NCBI GenBank assembly: GCA_035712365.1
Contig: DASTAW010000033.1
Location: 62,001 to 126,000, forward strand
Source of the DNA: Terriglobia bacterium
Lineage (GTDB): Bacteria; Acidobacteriota; Terriglobia; UBA7540
Direction: 5' to 3'
DNA: 64,000 nucleotides
Both the position numbers and the translations under genes were made by a program. Shown here in pieces: positions 8,448 to 17,072 of the stretch. How positions within the stretch are numbered: the first letter of the stretch is position 1; each line of letters starts with the position of its first letter. Below the pieces are notes generated by a model. The model made no database searches and was not told the origin of the DNA. It saw only the letters and a program-made list of their open reading frames with translations.

Positions 8448-9246
8448 GCCGCCGCCAGCTTCCGCGGGGCTTGAGCAGATTCCGCTGGATCTCATCGATC
8501 CCAATCCCTTTCAGCCACGCACCCTGTTGTCAGCGGACGGTCTGGACGAGCTCGCCAACTCTATCCGCTCCAGCGGGCTGATCCAACCGATCGTTCTTCG
8601 CCCAGTCGGCGAACGCTACGAATTGATTGCAGGCGAACGGCGATGGCGGGCAGCGAGCAAGGCCGGCCTTGAGCAGATCCCGGCAATTGTCAGAGATATC
8701 GACGATAGCGAGGCGCTTGAGCTGGCGCTGGCTGAAAACCTCCTGCGCGAAGCACTCAATCCCATCGAAATCGCGCGGGCCTATGAACGGCTCCAGCAAC
8801 AATTCCATCTGACTCACGAGCAGATCGCCGAGCGGCTGGGTGTCAATCGCTCGACGGTAACCAACACGCTCCGGCTGCTGGGCCTTCCACCGGCCGTACA
8901 ATCCCTCCTGATAGAAGACAAGCTCTCCGCAGGACACGCGCGTGCTCTTCTGGCCGTGACCTCGCCGGATGCTCAAAAACAATTGGCAGAGGAGGTGATC
9001 GAAAAAAATCTTTCGGTCCGAAACCTGGAGTCGCTTGTTGCCTCCCGTACTCGCCCACTTGAAAGGCAGGAGAAAAAGCCATCGCCGAAGGTCGATCCGA
9101 ACCTGCGATCGGCTGTCGTTGAACTGGAACGCGCTCTGGGAACGCGGGTAAAAGTTGTGGGAAGTGAGCGGCGGGGGAAAATTGAGATCAGCTATTTCTC
9201 AGCCGATGACCTGACACGTATTTATGATTACATAATGCGAGTTTAG
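8395..9246 (+). CDS. parB: Chromosome partitioning protein ParB/Spo0J
   Basis: The 283-residue parS-binding CTPase loads onto the origin region and works with ParA and SMC. The N-terminal motif KALGRGLNALL recruits ParA. The CTP-binding/catalytic motif GERRWRA lies at about residues 81-87. Box II follows (AENLLREALNPIEIARAY), then the helix-turn-helix (LTHEQIAERLGVNRSTVTNTLRLL), and a short C-terminal dimerisation domain ends the protein. The start lies 53 bases inside parA. Two parS sites are present 0.8 and 1.7 kb upstream. Confidence 0.96.
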   Translation: MTRKALGRGLNALLRETEPPPASAGLEQIPLDLIDPNPFQPRTLLSADGLDELANSIRSSGLIQPIVLRPVGERYELIAGERRWRAASKAGLEQIPAIVRDIDDSEALELALAENLLREALNPIEIARAYERLQQQFHLTHEQIAERLGVNRSTVTNTLRLLGLPPAVQSLLIEDKLSAGHARALLAVTSPDAQKQLAEEVIEKNLSVRNLESLVASRTRPLERQEKKPSPKVDPNLRSAVVELERALGTRVKVVGSERRGKIEISYFSADDLTRIYDYIMRV

Positions 9247-9305
9247 GATATGATGATAAATTAGATAATGATAATTCTTGATCCAAGGCTGCGCTGAGTT
9301 ACGCG

Positions 9306-9977
9306 ATGGAACCGAGGGTCGTTGACTTTGAAGCCGGGTTAGCTATGAGGGCTGTCGTCATCGGCGGACATTCACGCAACATCGGCAAGACCTCGGTGAT
9401 GGCAAAACTGATCCGGCGTGTGCGGCCGCCTGAGTGGGCCGCCGTAAAGATCACGCACTTCGGGCACGGCGTCTGCTCTCTTGACGGCGAGCCGTGCTCC
9501 TGCGACCCGGGAGAGCACGGATTTGTGCTCACCGAAGAGCGCGAGCGTAACGGACGCAGCGACACGCGGCGGTTCCTCCAGGCTGGGGCCCGGCGCTCGC
9601 TGTGGCTGCGCGTCCGCCAGGGACAGCTTCATCGCGCCGTCCCAGCGCTTTTGCGGGCATTGCGCCGCGAGGAGTGGGTGATGATCGAAAGCAACAGCAT
9701 CCTGGGCCATATTGATCCTGCGCTTTATCTGTTTGTTCTCGACCCTTCGCGGAGCGATTTCAAAGCCTCGGCACGGAAATACCTGGAAAAAGCTGATGCG
9801 CTGGTCACAATTGGATCTTCGCTTTTCAATCACCCCTGGCCCGATATTGACGCCGGTCTGCTCAGCAATAAACCAGGCTTTCACCTGGCGCATCCCGACG
9901 AGACCAGTGATGATCTCATACGCTTCGTCCGGCAGAAGCTGAATCTGGACGGTGCTGCGCTCTCCAGCCCGAACTGA
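9306..9977 (+). CDS. MobB-like P-loop GTPase
   Basis: A 223-residue P-loop protein with GGHSRNIGKTSVMAKLIR near the N-terminus, as in the MobB family that assists assembly of the guanine-dinucleotide form of the molybdenum cofactor. A Cys cluster (CSLDGEPCSCD) follows at about residues 57-67 and could bind metal. The second Met (9345) is an equally good start because it stands directly before the P-loop strand. It converges with a molybdopterin-dependent oxidoreductase 55 bases away, which supports a cofactor role. It lacks several regions of classical MobB, so a different nucleotide-dependent function is possible. Confidence 0.65.
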   Translation: MEPRVVDFEAGLAMRAVVIGGHSRNIGKTSVMAKLIRRVRPPEWAAVKITHFGHGVCSLDGEPCSCDPGEHGFVLTEERERNGRSDTRRFLQAGARRSLWLRVRQGQLHRAVPALLRALRREEWVMIESNSILGHIDPALYLFVLDPSRSDFKASARKYLEKADALVTIGSSLFNHPWPDIDAGLLSNKPGFHLAHPDETSDDLIRFVRQKLNLDGAALSSPN

Positions 9978-10032
9978 AACTGTCTGCTGGCAACGAACCC
10001 GCTGTGATTAACTGCCGTAGCCTAGCCTCGGT

Positions 10033-12261
10033 CTACCTCCTTGATACTTCCACCACGGCGTTGTAATCCGGCACGCCGCTCTCGTCCAGCCGCCCGGAAG
10101 GGACCAGCGCGTTGCCTTCGGGCCAATGCACCTGCAGGCTTCCAGGCTTAACGCGATCAATCTTCACCCGGCCGCGGAGCCGCCCGTATTCATTTCTCAG
10201 GACCACCCTATCGCCGGCCCGCAGCGCCAGCCGAGCGGCGTCCTCGGCTGCCATCAGGACGTCGTCACGGCGCGCTCCGGTCAGCGGGTCGGCATTATCA
10301 TGGACAATGCTGTTGAATTGCATGCCGCGCCGCGTGCTCACCATGAACTTTCCCTTGGGGACCTGGTCCTGAGGCAAGTCCACGGCTGAAAAATAGCCCT
10401 TGCCGCTCGGCGTCCCAAAGCTATCGGCCAGCAGGCGCGGCCCGCCGTACTGGAAGCTGTCGCCCTTCCGCCTGAGATTACCGATGCCGTGATAGGTGGG
10501 ACAGATGCGATCGATTTCCTCGCGGATATCTGCCGTGTCCTTCCACGGGAAGGCTTTTGCGGCGCTTTCGGGGTCCATATGGCGCGCCAGCAGGACCGGA
10601 ATTTCCCACTCATCGCGCGCCTCACCCGGGCGCGGCCCGGGAATTTCCGGACTGTAGATCACGCGCCGCTCGGTGCTGGTCTCGGTGCCGCCGCCGCGTT
10701 GTTCATACCGGTTGCGCGAGGGCAGCAGCACCACGGTTTCTCCGGGATCGACCAGCATGGTGGGGTTTACCAAGATGTCCTGATGAACGCGCAGCCGCAG
10801 GCGGGCCAGGGCCTCCCGGACGCGCTCCGGCTCCGGCAGAGTGTCCATGAAATTCCCGCCGCTCTGCCACAGCATATCGATCTCGCCCCGCTCGGCGCCC
10901 AGCACCATTTCCGCTGCGCCCATGCCCTTCCAGGCGGGCGGCCGAAAGCCCCAGAGATCTGGGGAAGCAAAACGATCGGCGTTCTCCTCATTCACCGGAA
11001 ATCCCATGACGTAGGCGGAAGGCATGGCGCCCATTTCCGCCCCGCCTTGCACGCCGCTGTGTCCCCGAATGGGCATCAGGCCGGTCTGCGGCCGTCCCAC
11101 GTTTCCGCGCGCCAGTTGCAGATTTACAATGGCGCGCACGTTGTCGCTGCCATAGCGATGCTGCGTAACGCCCATGCTCCAGACGATAATCGCATGCCGG
11201 GCCGTGCCGAAAGCCTGGGCAAAGCGAAGCATGTCCGCCCGCGTCAGCCCGGAGCCGCGTTCCAGATCATCCCAGCGCAGGCCGCGGGTTTTCTTTTCAA
11301 GCGCGCGCCAACCCGTCGTACGTTCGTCAACAAAGTTGCGGTCCACCCAGTCGTTCTCAATCAGCAGCTTGAGCACGCCGTAAAAGAAAGGAATATCACC
11401 GCCGGGCAGGACCTGAAAGAAGTCGTCCGCGAGGCGCGTTCCAAACAGCGCGCTCTCCGTAACCGAGGGAATCCAATATCGCTCCATGCCGGGCTCGCGA
11501 TAGGGATTCACCACAAAAATCCTGGTGCCCGCCTTCTTCGCGTAGTAAAGATACTTGGTAGCCACCGGCTGGTTGTTGGCCACGTTGGTCCCCACAAAAA
11601 CCACCAGGTCGCTGCCAATCCAGTCACTGTAGCTGCACGTGGTGGCGGCGCAGCCCACGGTGGCCTTCAGCGCTGAGGTGCTCGGAGCGTGGCAGATGCG
11701 CGCGCTGGTGTCGATATGGTTGGTCCCGATAAACCGCGCCACTTTCTGGTGCGCGTAATAAGCCTCATTGGTAAGGCCGCGGGAAGTGAGATACCAGGCC
11801 AGGCCGCGCGGATCGGTCTGGCGCAGCTTGCTGGCGATCACCGCCATGGCCTCGTCCCAGGTGACTCGCCGAAAGCCTTTCTCGCCCCGCTGCCGTACCA
11901 TCGGCACGGCCAGCCGCCCCAGGCGCCGCAAATCCTGCTCGCTCTGGTTTTGAAGCGCCCCAACATTTTCCAGCAGGCGCCAGTCCATGGCCGGCATGGT
12001 GTTCAGCCGCAACAACCGCAGCCGCACGGCGCACAGATGGATGCCGCTCAGGGTCCAGTCGCGCATCCCTGTGGTTCCCAGCGCGCAACCGTCGCAGCAG
12101 CCGTCGTTGAGGATCCGCCAGGCGTACGGCAGGCTGGCGCGGTTCTCCCAGATGGCCTCCAGAATGTCCTTGTAGCCGTTCGGATGTTGCTGGTTCAGCC
12201 CGTATGGCACCAGGCTGACCCAATCCTTCGGATTCCAACCCTTCAGACGCTCTCTTCCCAT
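10033..12261 (-). CDS. FdhF/YdeP-type molybdopterin oxidoreductase (formate dehydrogenase-like)
   Basis: A 742-residue DMSO-reductase-family enzyme. An N-terminal Cys group (C55, C56, C59, C77) is placed to bind a 4Fe-4S cluster. Cys190, in ARICHAPSTSALK, occupies the Mo-ligand position that is Sec or Cys in formate dehydrogenases. The central bis-MGD domains (VVFVGTNVANNQP, WSMGVTQHRYGSDNVRAIVNLQLARGN) and the C-terminal MopB domain (PKGKFMVSTRRGMQFNSIVH) are complete. No twin-Arg signal is seen, so it is cytoplasmic. The electron acceptor is unknown, since no iron-sulfur or membrane subunit is adjacent. YdeP-like acid-resistance oxidoreductases belong to the same branch, so formate as substrate is only one option. 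Confidence 0.82.
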   Translation of the reverse strand: MGRERLKGWNPKDWVSLVPYGLNQQHPNGYKDILEAIWENRASLPYAWRILNDGCCDGCALGTTGMRDWTLSGIHLCAVRLRLLRLNTMPAMDWRLLENVGALQNQSEQDLRRLGRLAVPMVRQRGEKGFRRVTWDEAMAVIASKLRQTDPRGLAWYLTSRGLTNEAYYAHQKVARFIGTNHIDTSARICHAPSTSALKATVGCAATTCSYSDWIGSDLVVFVGTNVANNQPVATKYLYYAKKAGTRIFVVNPYREPGMERYWIPSVTESALFGTRLADDFFQVLPGGDIPFFYGVLKLLIENDWVDRNFVDERTTGWRALEKKTRGLRWDDLERGSGLTRADMLRFAQAFGTARHAIIVWSMGVTQHRYGSDNVRAIVNLQLARGNVGRPQTGLMPIRGHSGVQGGAEMGAMPSAYVMGFPVNEENADRFASPDLWGFRPPAWKGMGAAEMVLGAERGEIDMLWQSGGNFMDTLPEPERVREALARLRLRVHQDILVNPTMLVDPGETVVLLPSRNRYEQRGGGTETSTERRVIYSPEIPGPRPGEARDEWEIPVLLARHMDPESAAKAFPWKDTADIREEIDRICPTYHGIGNLRRKGDSFQYGGPRLLADSFGTPSGKGYFSAVDLPQDQVPKGKFMVSTRRGMQFNSIVHDNADPLTGARRDDVLMAAEDAARLALRAGDRVVLRNEYGRLRGRVKIDRVKPGSLQVHWPEGNALVPSGRLDESGVPDYNAVVEVSRR

Positions 12262-12955
12262 GGACTTGCCCAGGTTGACCGCACATTAAACCATAGATTG
12301 GCAGGAGTTGCACCGCCCAGGAAGTGAGCGGCAGCCGCAAGGGTGGTTGGCCCCCAATCGAGGTCGGATGGTCAGCTTAAATTTCTCACCAGGCCCGTTT
12401 TTGGCACTTCTTTATTTTCAATAACATGGCCCGCTTCGTTTTTCGGTTCGTTCCGGTTCGTTTTTTCCACTGCTACGTGCTTTCAACAACTTCTCCGCTT
12501 CGTTTTAGGTTCGTTTCCGGTTCGTTTTTTGGCAATTTCCCTTTGTTTTCAACAACCTCTCCGGTTCGTTTTTCAAAAAACGTATTTTTTTGTCCCATTC
12601 GTCTCAAAAACCAGTGTAGGAAATGGCTTTTTTTGACCTCAAAAATTGGCTCTTTACCGGCACCCATTCGTCACCCGCCACTGAGAAGACCGCCGGGCCA
12701 ACCACGGACCGCACGCCACAAACACCGCGCCTCAATCGCTGATCCTGCATCGCAACCTTCGCTGTTTAACCTGGCAGGTTTTGCCCGCCCCTCGACAAGA
12801 CGCGACCCGGCCCCGCCCCTTACCAGGAAGCACTATTGAGACTATCACGCTAGCCGACAAAAGTCAAGCAAATTCGGCGGGTCATCGCTTCAGAGGTGTT
12901 CCGGACTGAATAGGCATCCTGCCGAACCTACAACCGGTCGATAGTATTAACAATC
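12262..12955. other. Long gap with T-rich tandem repeat
   Basis: This 694-base stretch has no convincing gene. Its first half carries a strongly strand-asymmetric, T-rich tandem repeat (12434-12563, described separately) embedded in poly-T runs. The remainder (12660-12955) is ordinary sequence leading to the methyltransferase gene. Short open frames here look like translations of the repeat. Confidence 0.55.
12434..12563. repeat. Imperfect tandem repeat (64- and 66-base units)
   Basis: Two adjacent units (12434-12497 and 12498-12563) share CTTCGTTTT, GGTTCG, CCGGTTCGTTTTTT, TTTCAACAAC and TCTCCG in the same order. A degenerate partial unit precedes (about 12393-12433), and the next unit begins at 12564 before decaying into poly-T. 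On the minus strand the frame encodes repeated RTGEVVENKGK/KNEPE-like peptides, with the unit length near but not always a multiple of three. Confidence 0.8.
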
Positions 12956-13663
12956 ATGACACAGATGGAGTTAGAATACTTTGGGTTCGACAATTCAATG
13001 GCCACTCTACTGATATCCGAAAGCCCGAAAGCGAGGGAATACGATCCGATTCCATCCGTGTGGGACGGCGAAGATGCTGAACTGCTCGAAAGGATGTTGG
13101 AGCTCTATCCTCGCAAGCGGCCACGGCGGATCTTAGATGCGACCGTGAATGGCGGCCGCTTCTGGAGGGGCAGCGAACGTCCCGTCATCGGCATCGATCT
13201 TGAAATCAAGCATAGGCCGTCCATTGTGGCTGACAATACAGCCATGCCGTTCAGGAACAGATTCTTTGACGTGGTGGTGTATGATCCTCCGCACATCCCT
13301 AACCAGGGACGCGACAAGCAGAAGGATTTTCAACACCGCTTTGGTTTGGGTGGAAGATCACCGAAAGAACAAGGCTACACATTCACACACACCTACCCGC
13401 CGTTCGTTGAAGAGGCCTATCGCATTTTGAAGGATGAGGGCGTCCTATTCTGCAAGATTGCTGATTACGTCCACCACCACCGCTACCAGTGGGCTCATGT
13501 CGAGTTGGTTCGGTCGGCGAAAGATGCAGGGTTCCAGCCGTGTGACTGCATCGTCAAAATTCGTAAGGGCCCGATCATTGATCCCAAGTGGAAGGTGGCC
13601 CATCACAGCCGCCGCCAGCATTGCTACTGGCTGGTGTTTCGGAAGTCCACTAAGTGCGAATAG
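12956..13663 (+). CDS. DNA methyltransferase (amino-MTase, DPPH motif)
   Basis: A 235-residue SAM-dependent methyltransferase. Motif I is DATVNGGRFW at residues 61-70, an acidic strand end follows (GIDLE), then ADNTAMPF, and the catalytic motif IV is DPPH at 110-113, so the predicted product is N6-methyladenine or N4-methylcytosine. The motif order is that of the gamma-like class. No separate target-recognition domain is visible beyond residues 114-235. It converges with a probable nuclease gene that ends only 3 bases away, which fits a type II restriction-modification pair. A solitary phage-type methylase is the alternative. Codon use is less GC-biased than in the flanking core genes. Confidence 0.75.
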   Translation: MTQMELEYFGFDNSMATLLISESPKAREYDPIPSVWDGEDAELLERMLELYPRKRPRRILDATVNGGRFWRGSERPVIGIDLEIKHRPSIVADNTAMPFRNRFFDVVVYDPPHIPNQGRDKQKDFQHRFGLGGRSPKEQGYTFTHTYPPFVEEAYRILKDEGVLFCKIADYVHHHRYQWAHVELVRSAKDAGFQPCDCIVKIRKGPIIDPKWKVAHHSRRQHCYWLVFRKSTKCE

Positions 13664-13666
13664 GCC

Positions 13667-14296
13667 CTACCGACGCACTTCCCACGATTCCAGCAGAACG
13701 CAATGCCGAACGCCAAGTCCTCTTATCGAGCACTTACCGTCAGAAGCGTCAAAATGAACTCGGCAAATCTTTCCACCCTGGTCTAGAACATCAGCTCCAA
13801 GGCTCTGCCTGCCCGCTCGGTGGCCAACTGGCCCCAGATTGGCAGCAGCAACCAGCCGAAGTTTCTCCACTGGTATTTCAACAAGTTGGTATTGTATGGC
13901 CTGCGGGTCCCATACAGCACGAAGCATCAGGATGACATCGTACCTCGAAAGGTGATCCATCACCCGCTCGACCAGCACGCGCGCCTCCCATGGTTCACGC
14001 TCAGTTGTGCAGAGTTTCGCGATCGTAATCTGGTCCAGCTTTGTGCTGTCGCCGGTTTCAGTCTTGAGGGAAATTCTCACGTTCTCTACTAACAAATCGT
14101 GACGGGGCTGATTTTTGCCTCCTGGCTCGATGACGGCCACCGGCTTCCTGATTCGCTTAAATGCCTCTTCAACCAACGCCTCGAAATAGATTCCCTGTGG
14201 CGGAGTTTGCGGGTAGATGGATTGGTGTACGCCGATCAGCCCTCGGAGGGTTACGATGAAGTCCGCGGTGAAGATGTGGCGGTGGTGGTTCGGCAT
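13667..14296 (-). CDS. Putative restriction endonuclease (PD-(D/E)XK-like)
   Basis: A 209-residue protein I do not recognise by family. It has the layout of a PD-(D/E)XK nuclease core: an acidic helix (YFEALVEEAF, Glu39/43/44), Asp67 in RHDLLVENV and a following strand with Ser76-Leu77-Lys78 (RISLKTE). No membrane segment or signal is present. The gene converges with the methyltransferase, with 3 bases between the stop codons, and this is the main reason for calling it the cognate nuclease. The catalytic assignment is inference from motif spacing and is not proven. Confidence 0.5.
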   Translation of the reverse strand: MPNHHRHIFTADFIVTLRGLIGVHQSIYPQTPPQGIYFEALVEEAFKRIRKPVAVIEPGGKNQPRHDLLVENVRISLKTETGDSTKLDQITIAKLCTTEREPWEARVLVERVMDHLSRYDVILMLRAVWDPQAIQYQLVEIPVEKLRLVAAANLGPVGHRAGRQSLGADVLDQGGKICRVHFDASDGKCSIRGLGVRHCVLLESWEVRR

Positions 14297-14376
14297 AACC
14301 GCCGCATTGTATCAAGCCACATCTGAAGGAAGAAGCATAAAGAACATCCCGCGGGAGGATGGCAACCGTCCAGATA

Positions 14377-14628
14377 TTATGGGATTCTGTGTAGTTGCTT
14401 CCACCACGCCGAACCGTCGCGCAACATCTCGGCACCATAGACGATCCAGGCGAGAACGCCGACTTCTTCGAGTCCGGGACACTCCTGGAGAATTTCGCTG
14501 GTGTTCATCCCGCCGGCCAGCAGGTCAAGAATGAGTGACACCCAGAGTCGATGTCCCCGGACGCATGGCTTTCCGAAACAGACATCCGGATTGATCGTGA
14601 ATCTCGAAACCAGTTCTTCACGGGCCAT
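14377..14628 (-). CDS. DUF433 domain protein (orphan antitoxin-like)
   Basis: An 83-residue protein with the DUF433 signature FTINPDVCFGKPCVRGHRLWVSLILDLLAGG, a winged-helix-like domain found in VapB-type antitoxins. Such genes are usually followed by a PIN-like DUF5615 toxin. The 80 bases after this stop codon lead into the putative nuclease gene, and no toxin frame is present, so the partner is missing or the protein acts alone. The next upstream gene is the ADP-ribosylglycohydrolase. Confidence 0.8.
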   Translation of the reverse strand: MAREELVSRFTINPDVCFGKPCVRGHRLWVSLILDLLAGGMNTSEILQECPGLEEVGVLAWIVYGAEMLRDGSAWWKQLHRIP

Positions 14629-14687
14629 AGGATCCTATCTTTCCCTGGGCACAATATAGCACACCTTCCACTGCTTGCCTGCCGCGT

Positions 14688-15473
14688 TCACCCACGGTTA
14701 GTCGAAAGAGCGAACTGCTTGCGGAATTGCTGGACTGTTGCCGCCAGTTGGCCGTCGAGCCTGGACGCGGCTTGCTGCACCAGGTCGTCAGGGACGCCGC
14801 CGTAGAACGCCTCGGCCACTCCGCCGGTGATGCAAGCCAGCGTGTCAGCATCCCCGCCAAGAGAAATGGCGTTACGGACGGCATCTTCATAGTCTATCGA
14901 TTCCAGAAATGCAATCAGGGCCTCCGGGACGGTCCCCTGGCATGTTTCGTTGAACTTGTATGACGGCCTGATCTGGTCGAGCTTTCTGCCAAGGTCGTAA
15001 CCGAACCTCGACTCGATTTCACCCCTGATCTGTTTCTTTCCTTTCCCCATCCGCGCCAGGAATACGGCTGCGGCTGTCGCCTGCGCTCCGCGAATTCCCT
15101 CCGGGTGATTGTGGGTGACCGCCGCGCTGCGCTCAGCCCAGCCCAGCACTTCCTCCATTGCCGCGAATGCGAAGCCCACGGGGCTGGCGCGCATGGCGGC
15201 GCCATTGCCAAAACTGTTGTAGGGTTCGCGCAGACGATTGCGGGCCCACTGCCCATACATGCCTCCGTAACCACGCCCTGGATAGGCCTGAGTGTATTCG
15301 TGCAGAATATCGGTCAGATTACGCCCGCTCATGATCCAGTCAGCAACAGCCACGGTGAGGACAGTGTCGTCTGTAAAAGTTGACAGGGTAACAAAAAGAG
15401 GAAAGTCCTTGGTCTTCGTCCCGCTAAACTCGTGAACCGAACCAATTATGTCTCCAACAATTGCGCCAAGCAT
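14688..15473 (-). CDS. ADP-ribosylglycohydrolase family protein
   Basis: A hydrolase of the DraG/ARH fold that removes ADP-ribose from proteins or small molecules using two Mg ions. The start is set at the Met of MLGAIVGDIIGSVHEF, because the 17 residues further upstream do not fit the family. Metal-binding motifs are FTDDTVLTVAVADWI near residue 40 and GGDADTLACITGG near residue 215; NGAAMRASPVGF is also typical. Length 261 is normal. Its presence beside restriction-type and antitoxin-type genes suggests an accessory region, but these enzymes also occur alone. Confidence 0.88.
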   Translation of the reverse strand: MLGAIVGDIIGSVHEFSGTKTKDFPLFVTLSTFTDDTVLTVAVADWIMSGRNLTDILHEYTQAYPGRGYGGMYGQWARNRLREPYNSFGNGAAMRASPVGFAFAAMEEVLGWAERSAAVTHNHPEGIRGAQATAAAVFLARMGKGKKQIRGEIESRFGYDLGRKLDQIRPSYKFNETCQGTVPEALIAFLESIDYEDAVRNAISLGGDADTLACITGGVAEAFYGGVPDDLVQQAASRLDGQLAATVQQFRKQFALSTNRG

Positions 15474-15722
15474 CCGCGGCGGCCTCCAGGAGCAAAAGAA
15501 TACCACGGCGACAGCGCGTAGCACGGGCGTATTGGTACCAGCCTGCGGCGCTCACGTTGCGCTTTTCACGATCAGATGCGTCCTCCGAACTTGTCGGGGA
15601 GACTCAGATTTTCGTGATTTTCAGGGTCTGCGGGCGTTCTTCAGGAATTTGCTGGTGGGAAGGCCCTGGCGCGGGGGCTTTGCTCGAACTTGAGCATTGC
15701 CGCCCGCGCCAAGCCTTTTCAG

Positions 15723-17072
15723 TTACCGCCGAAAGTGGGGAGGATGGTTGTTATTGTCTTTGTTGTCGTTTCCGCCCCCACGACGGCCTTCATTTGGATT
15801 GGACTGCCGCTCCTGCCCGCCGCGGCCTTCATTGGGGCGAGCCTGAGGCTGGCGGGATTCACGCTGATTTCGCTGGGCCTGAGGCGGCTGCGACTCGCTG
15901 GGATTGCGCTGCATCTCTGGCGGCCGATTGTTCCGGTTCATGGAAGGTTCGTTCCGTGGCTGCTCCGGAGCGTTGCGGCCTTCATTCGGGCGCGCCTGAG
16001 GCGGCTGTGCTTCCGGCCGATTGCGCTGAACCTCTGGCGGCCGGTCATTCCGGTTCATGGAAGGTTCATTCCGTGGCTGCGCTGGAGCGCGGTTTTCCAT
16101 CCGCGGGTTTGCGGGCGCAGGGCTCGGACTGTTAACCACAGGACCCCGCTCGACAGGAGCCGGCTGGGACCGCCTGCCCACCTGCCCGTTATTCACTTGG
16201 CGAGGCGGTTCCTTATATGGAGCTCCGGCTCGGCTCGCCCGCACCGCCCCCTGGCCCTGGAACTCGCCCGGCCTTGCCGTCGCTGCAACAGCCGGACGCC
16301 CGTGATTTTCACGCGCTCGCTGTCCGGGATCGTTCCGGGCAAACTGTTCCTGGTCCACTTGCTGGTTCACGGCCCCGGAGCGCCGGCTGCGTTCGGCCGA
16401 GATTTCCGCAGTGGTGGGACGTGCATCGATTCCGCCTCTGCCGCCGTTGTAGCTGATGCGTGGACCGTTTTGGTTCACAACCACCCTCTCGTTGTACACG
16501 TTCACGATGTTAACGTTGGTGATGTGGGTGACTTCGCGGTTGTAGAAAAACCGGTCGCCGCGCCATTGTCCACCGTAGTAGCCGCGGCCCGGGTAGCCGT
16601 AGCCGTAGTCGATTCCTCCGTAGAAGCCGACCTCTGGCCCCCAGTAACCCGGATACCAGATGTAGCCGCTGTTATACCAGCCCCAGTACCCCGGCGTCCA
16701 AAGCGCGCCTACAAAGGGCGCAACCAACCAGGTGCCAGGCACCCAAAAGTAGCCGTAGTCCGGGTCCCAGGCCCAATACCCCGGCGTCCAGATATAGCCA
16801 ACCGACGGGCAAGGCGGCTGCACATAAACGGGGATCGCCGGTGGGCCGAAACTGACAAAAATACCGACCGAAGCGGACGATTTTGCCGGCGCCGCCAGCA
16901 TTGCCAGCACCAAAAGCAGCGAGCCGATCAGGCCCGAAACCATTGACCGCCGCATCCACACGCTATGCGCCCTCTTGCTGGGCTCAGCCGTGACACCTGG
17001 CGTGCCCAGGGTTTTATCCGGCGCTACTGCGCTGAAGTTAAACTCGCCGATGGTGATCTTCTCTTCTCTCAT
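15723..17072 (-). CDS. YXWGXW repeat-containing exported protein, copy 1
   Basis: A 449-residue protein of unknown function. A hydrophobic segment at about residues 45-62 (VSGLIGSLLLVLAMLAAPA) is the export signal. The middle carries aromatic repeats of the type W-x-P-G-x-W/Y (WTPGYWAWDP, WVPGTWLVAP, WTPGYWGWY, WYPGYWG). The C-terminal half is low complexity, rich in Pro, Asn, Arg and Gln, with three repeats of the NEPSMNRN/RPPE type. A Shine-Dalgarno (AGGAGG) stands 7 bases before the ATG. A paralog lies at 19443-20534, on the other side of the GH2 gene. A surface or envelope role is probable. Confidence 0.85.
   Translation of the reverse strand: MREEKITIGEFNFSAVAPDKTLGTPGVTAEPSKRAHSVWMRRSMVSGLIGSLLLVLAMLAAPAKSSASVGIFVSFGPPAIPVYVQPPCPSVGYIWTPGYWAWDPDYGYFWVPGTWLVAPFVGALWTPGYWGWYNSGYIWYPGYWGPEVGFYGGIDYGYGYPGRGYYGGQWRGDRFFYNREVTHITNVNIVNVYNERVVVNQNGPRISYNGGRGGIDARPTTAEISAERSRRSGAVNQQVDQEQFARNDPGQRARENHGRPAVAATARPGEFQGQGAVRASRAGAPYKEPPRQVNNGQVGRRSQPAPVERGPVVNSPSPAPANPRMENRAPAQPRNEPSMNRNDRPPEVQRNRPEAQPPQARPNEGRNAPEQPRNEPSMNRNNRPPEMQRNPSESQPPQAQRNQRESRQPQARPNEGRGGQERQSNPNEGRRGGGNDNKDNNNHPPHFRR

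Noticed and set aside
10489-11676. 395-residue frame antisense to the molybdopterin oxidoreductase
   Set aside because: The oxidoreductase is complete with all family motifs, so this is a shadow of its high-GC codons.
11690-11693. Possible selenocysteine in the formate dehydrogenase-like enzyme
   Set aside because: The frame is uninterrupted, and a Cys codon occupies the Mo-ligand position, so no UGA is used there.
12434-12563. CRISPR array
   Set aside because: The units are adjacent without unique spacers and diverge internally, so they are tandem repeats. No cas gene is present.
12343-12839. Short plus-strand and minus-strand frames in the T-rich repeat
   Set aside because: They translate the tandem repeat or poly-T runs, lack ribosome-binding sites and resemble no protein family.
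15690-16946. 418-residue open frame on the plus strand
   Set aside because: It is antisense to the YXWGXW gene. That gene has a Shine-Dalgarno, signal peptide and recognised repeats; the antisense product is compositionally odd and matches no family.
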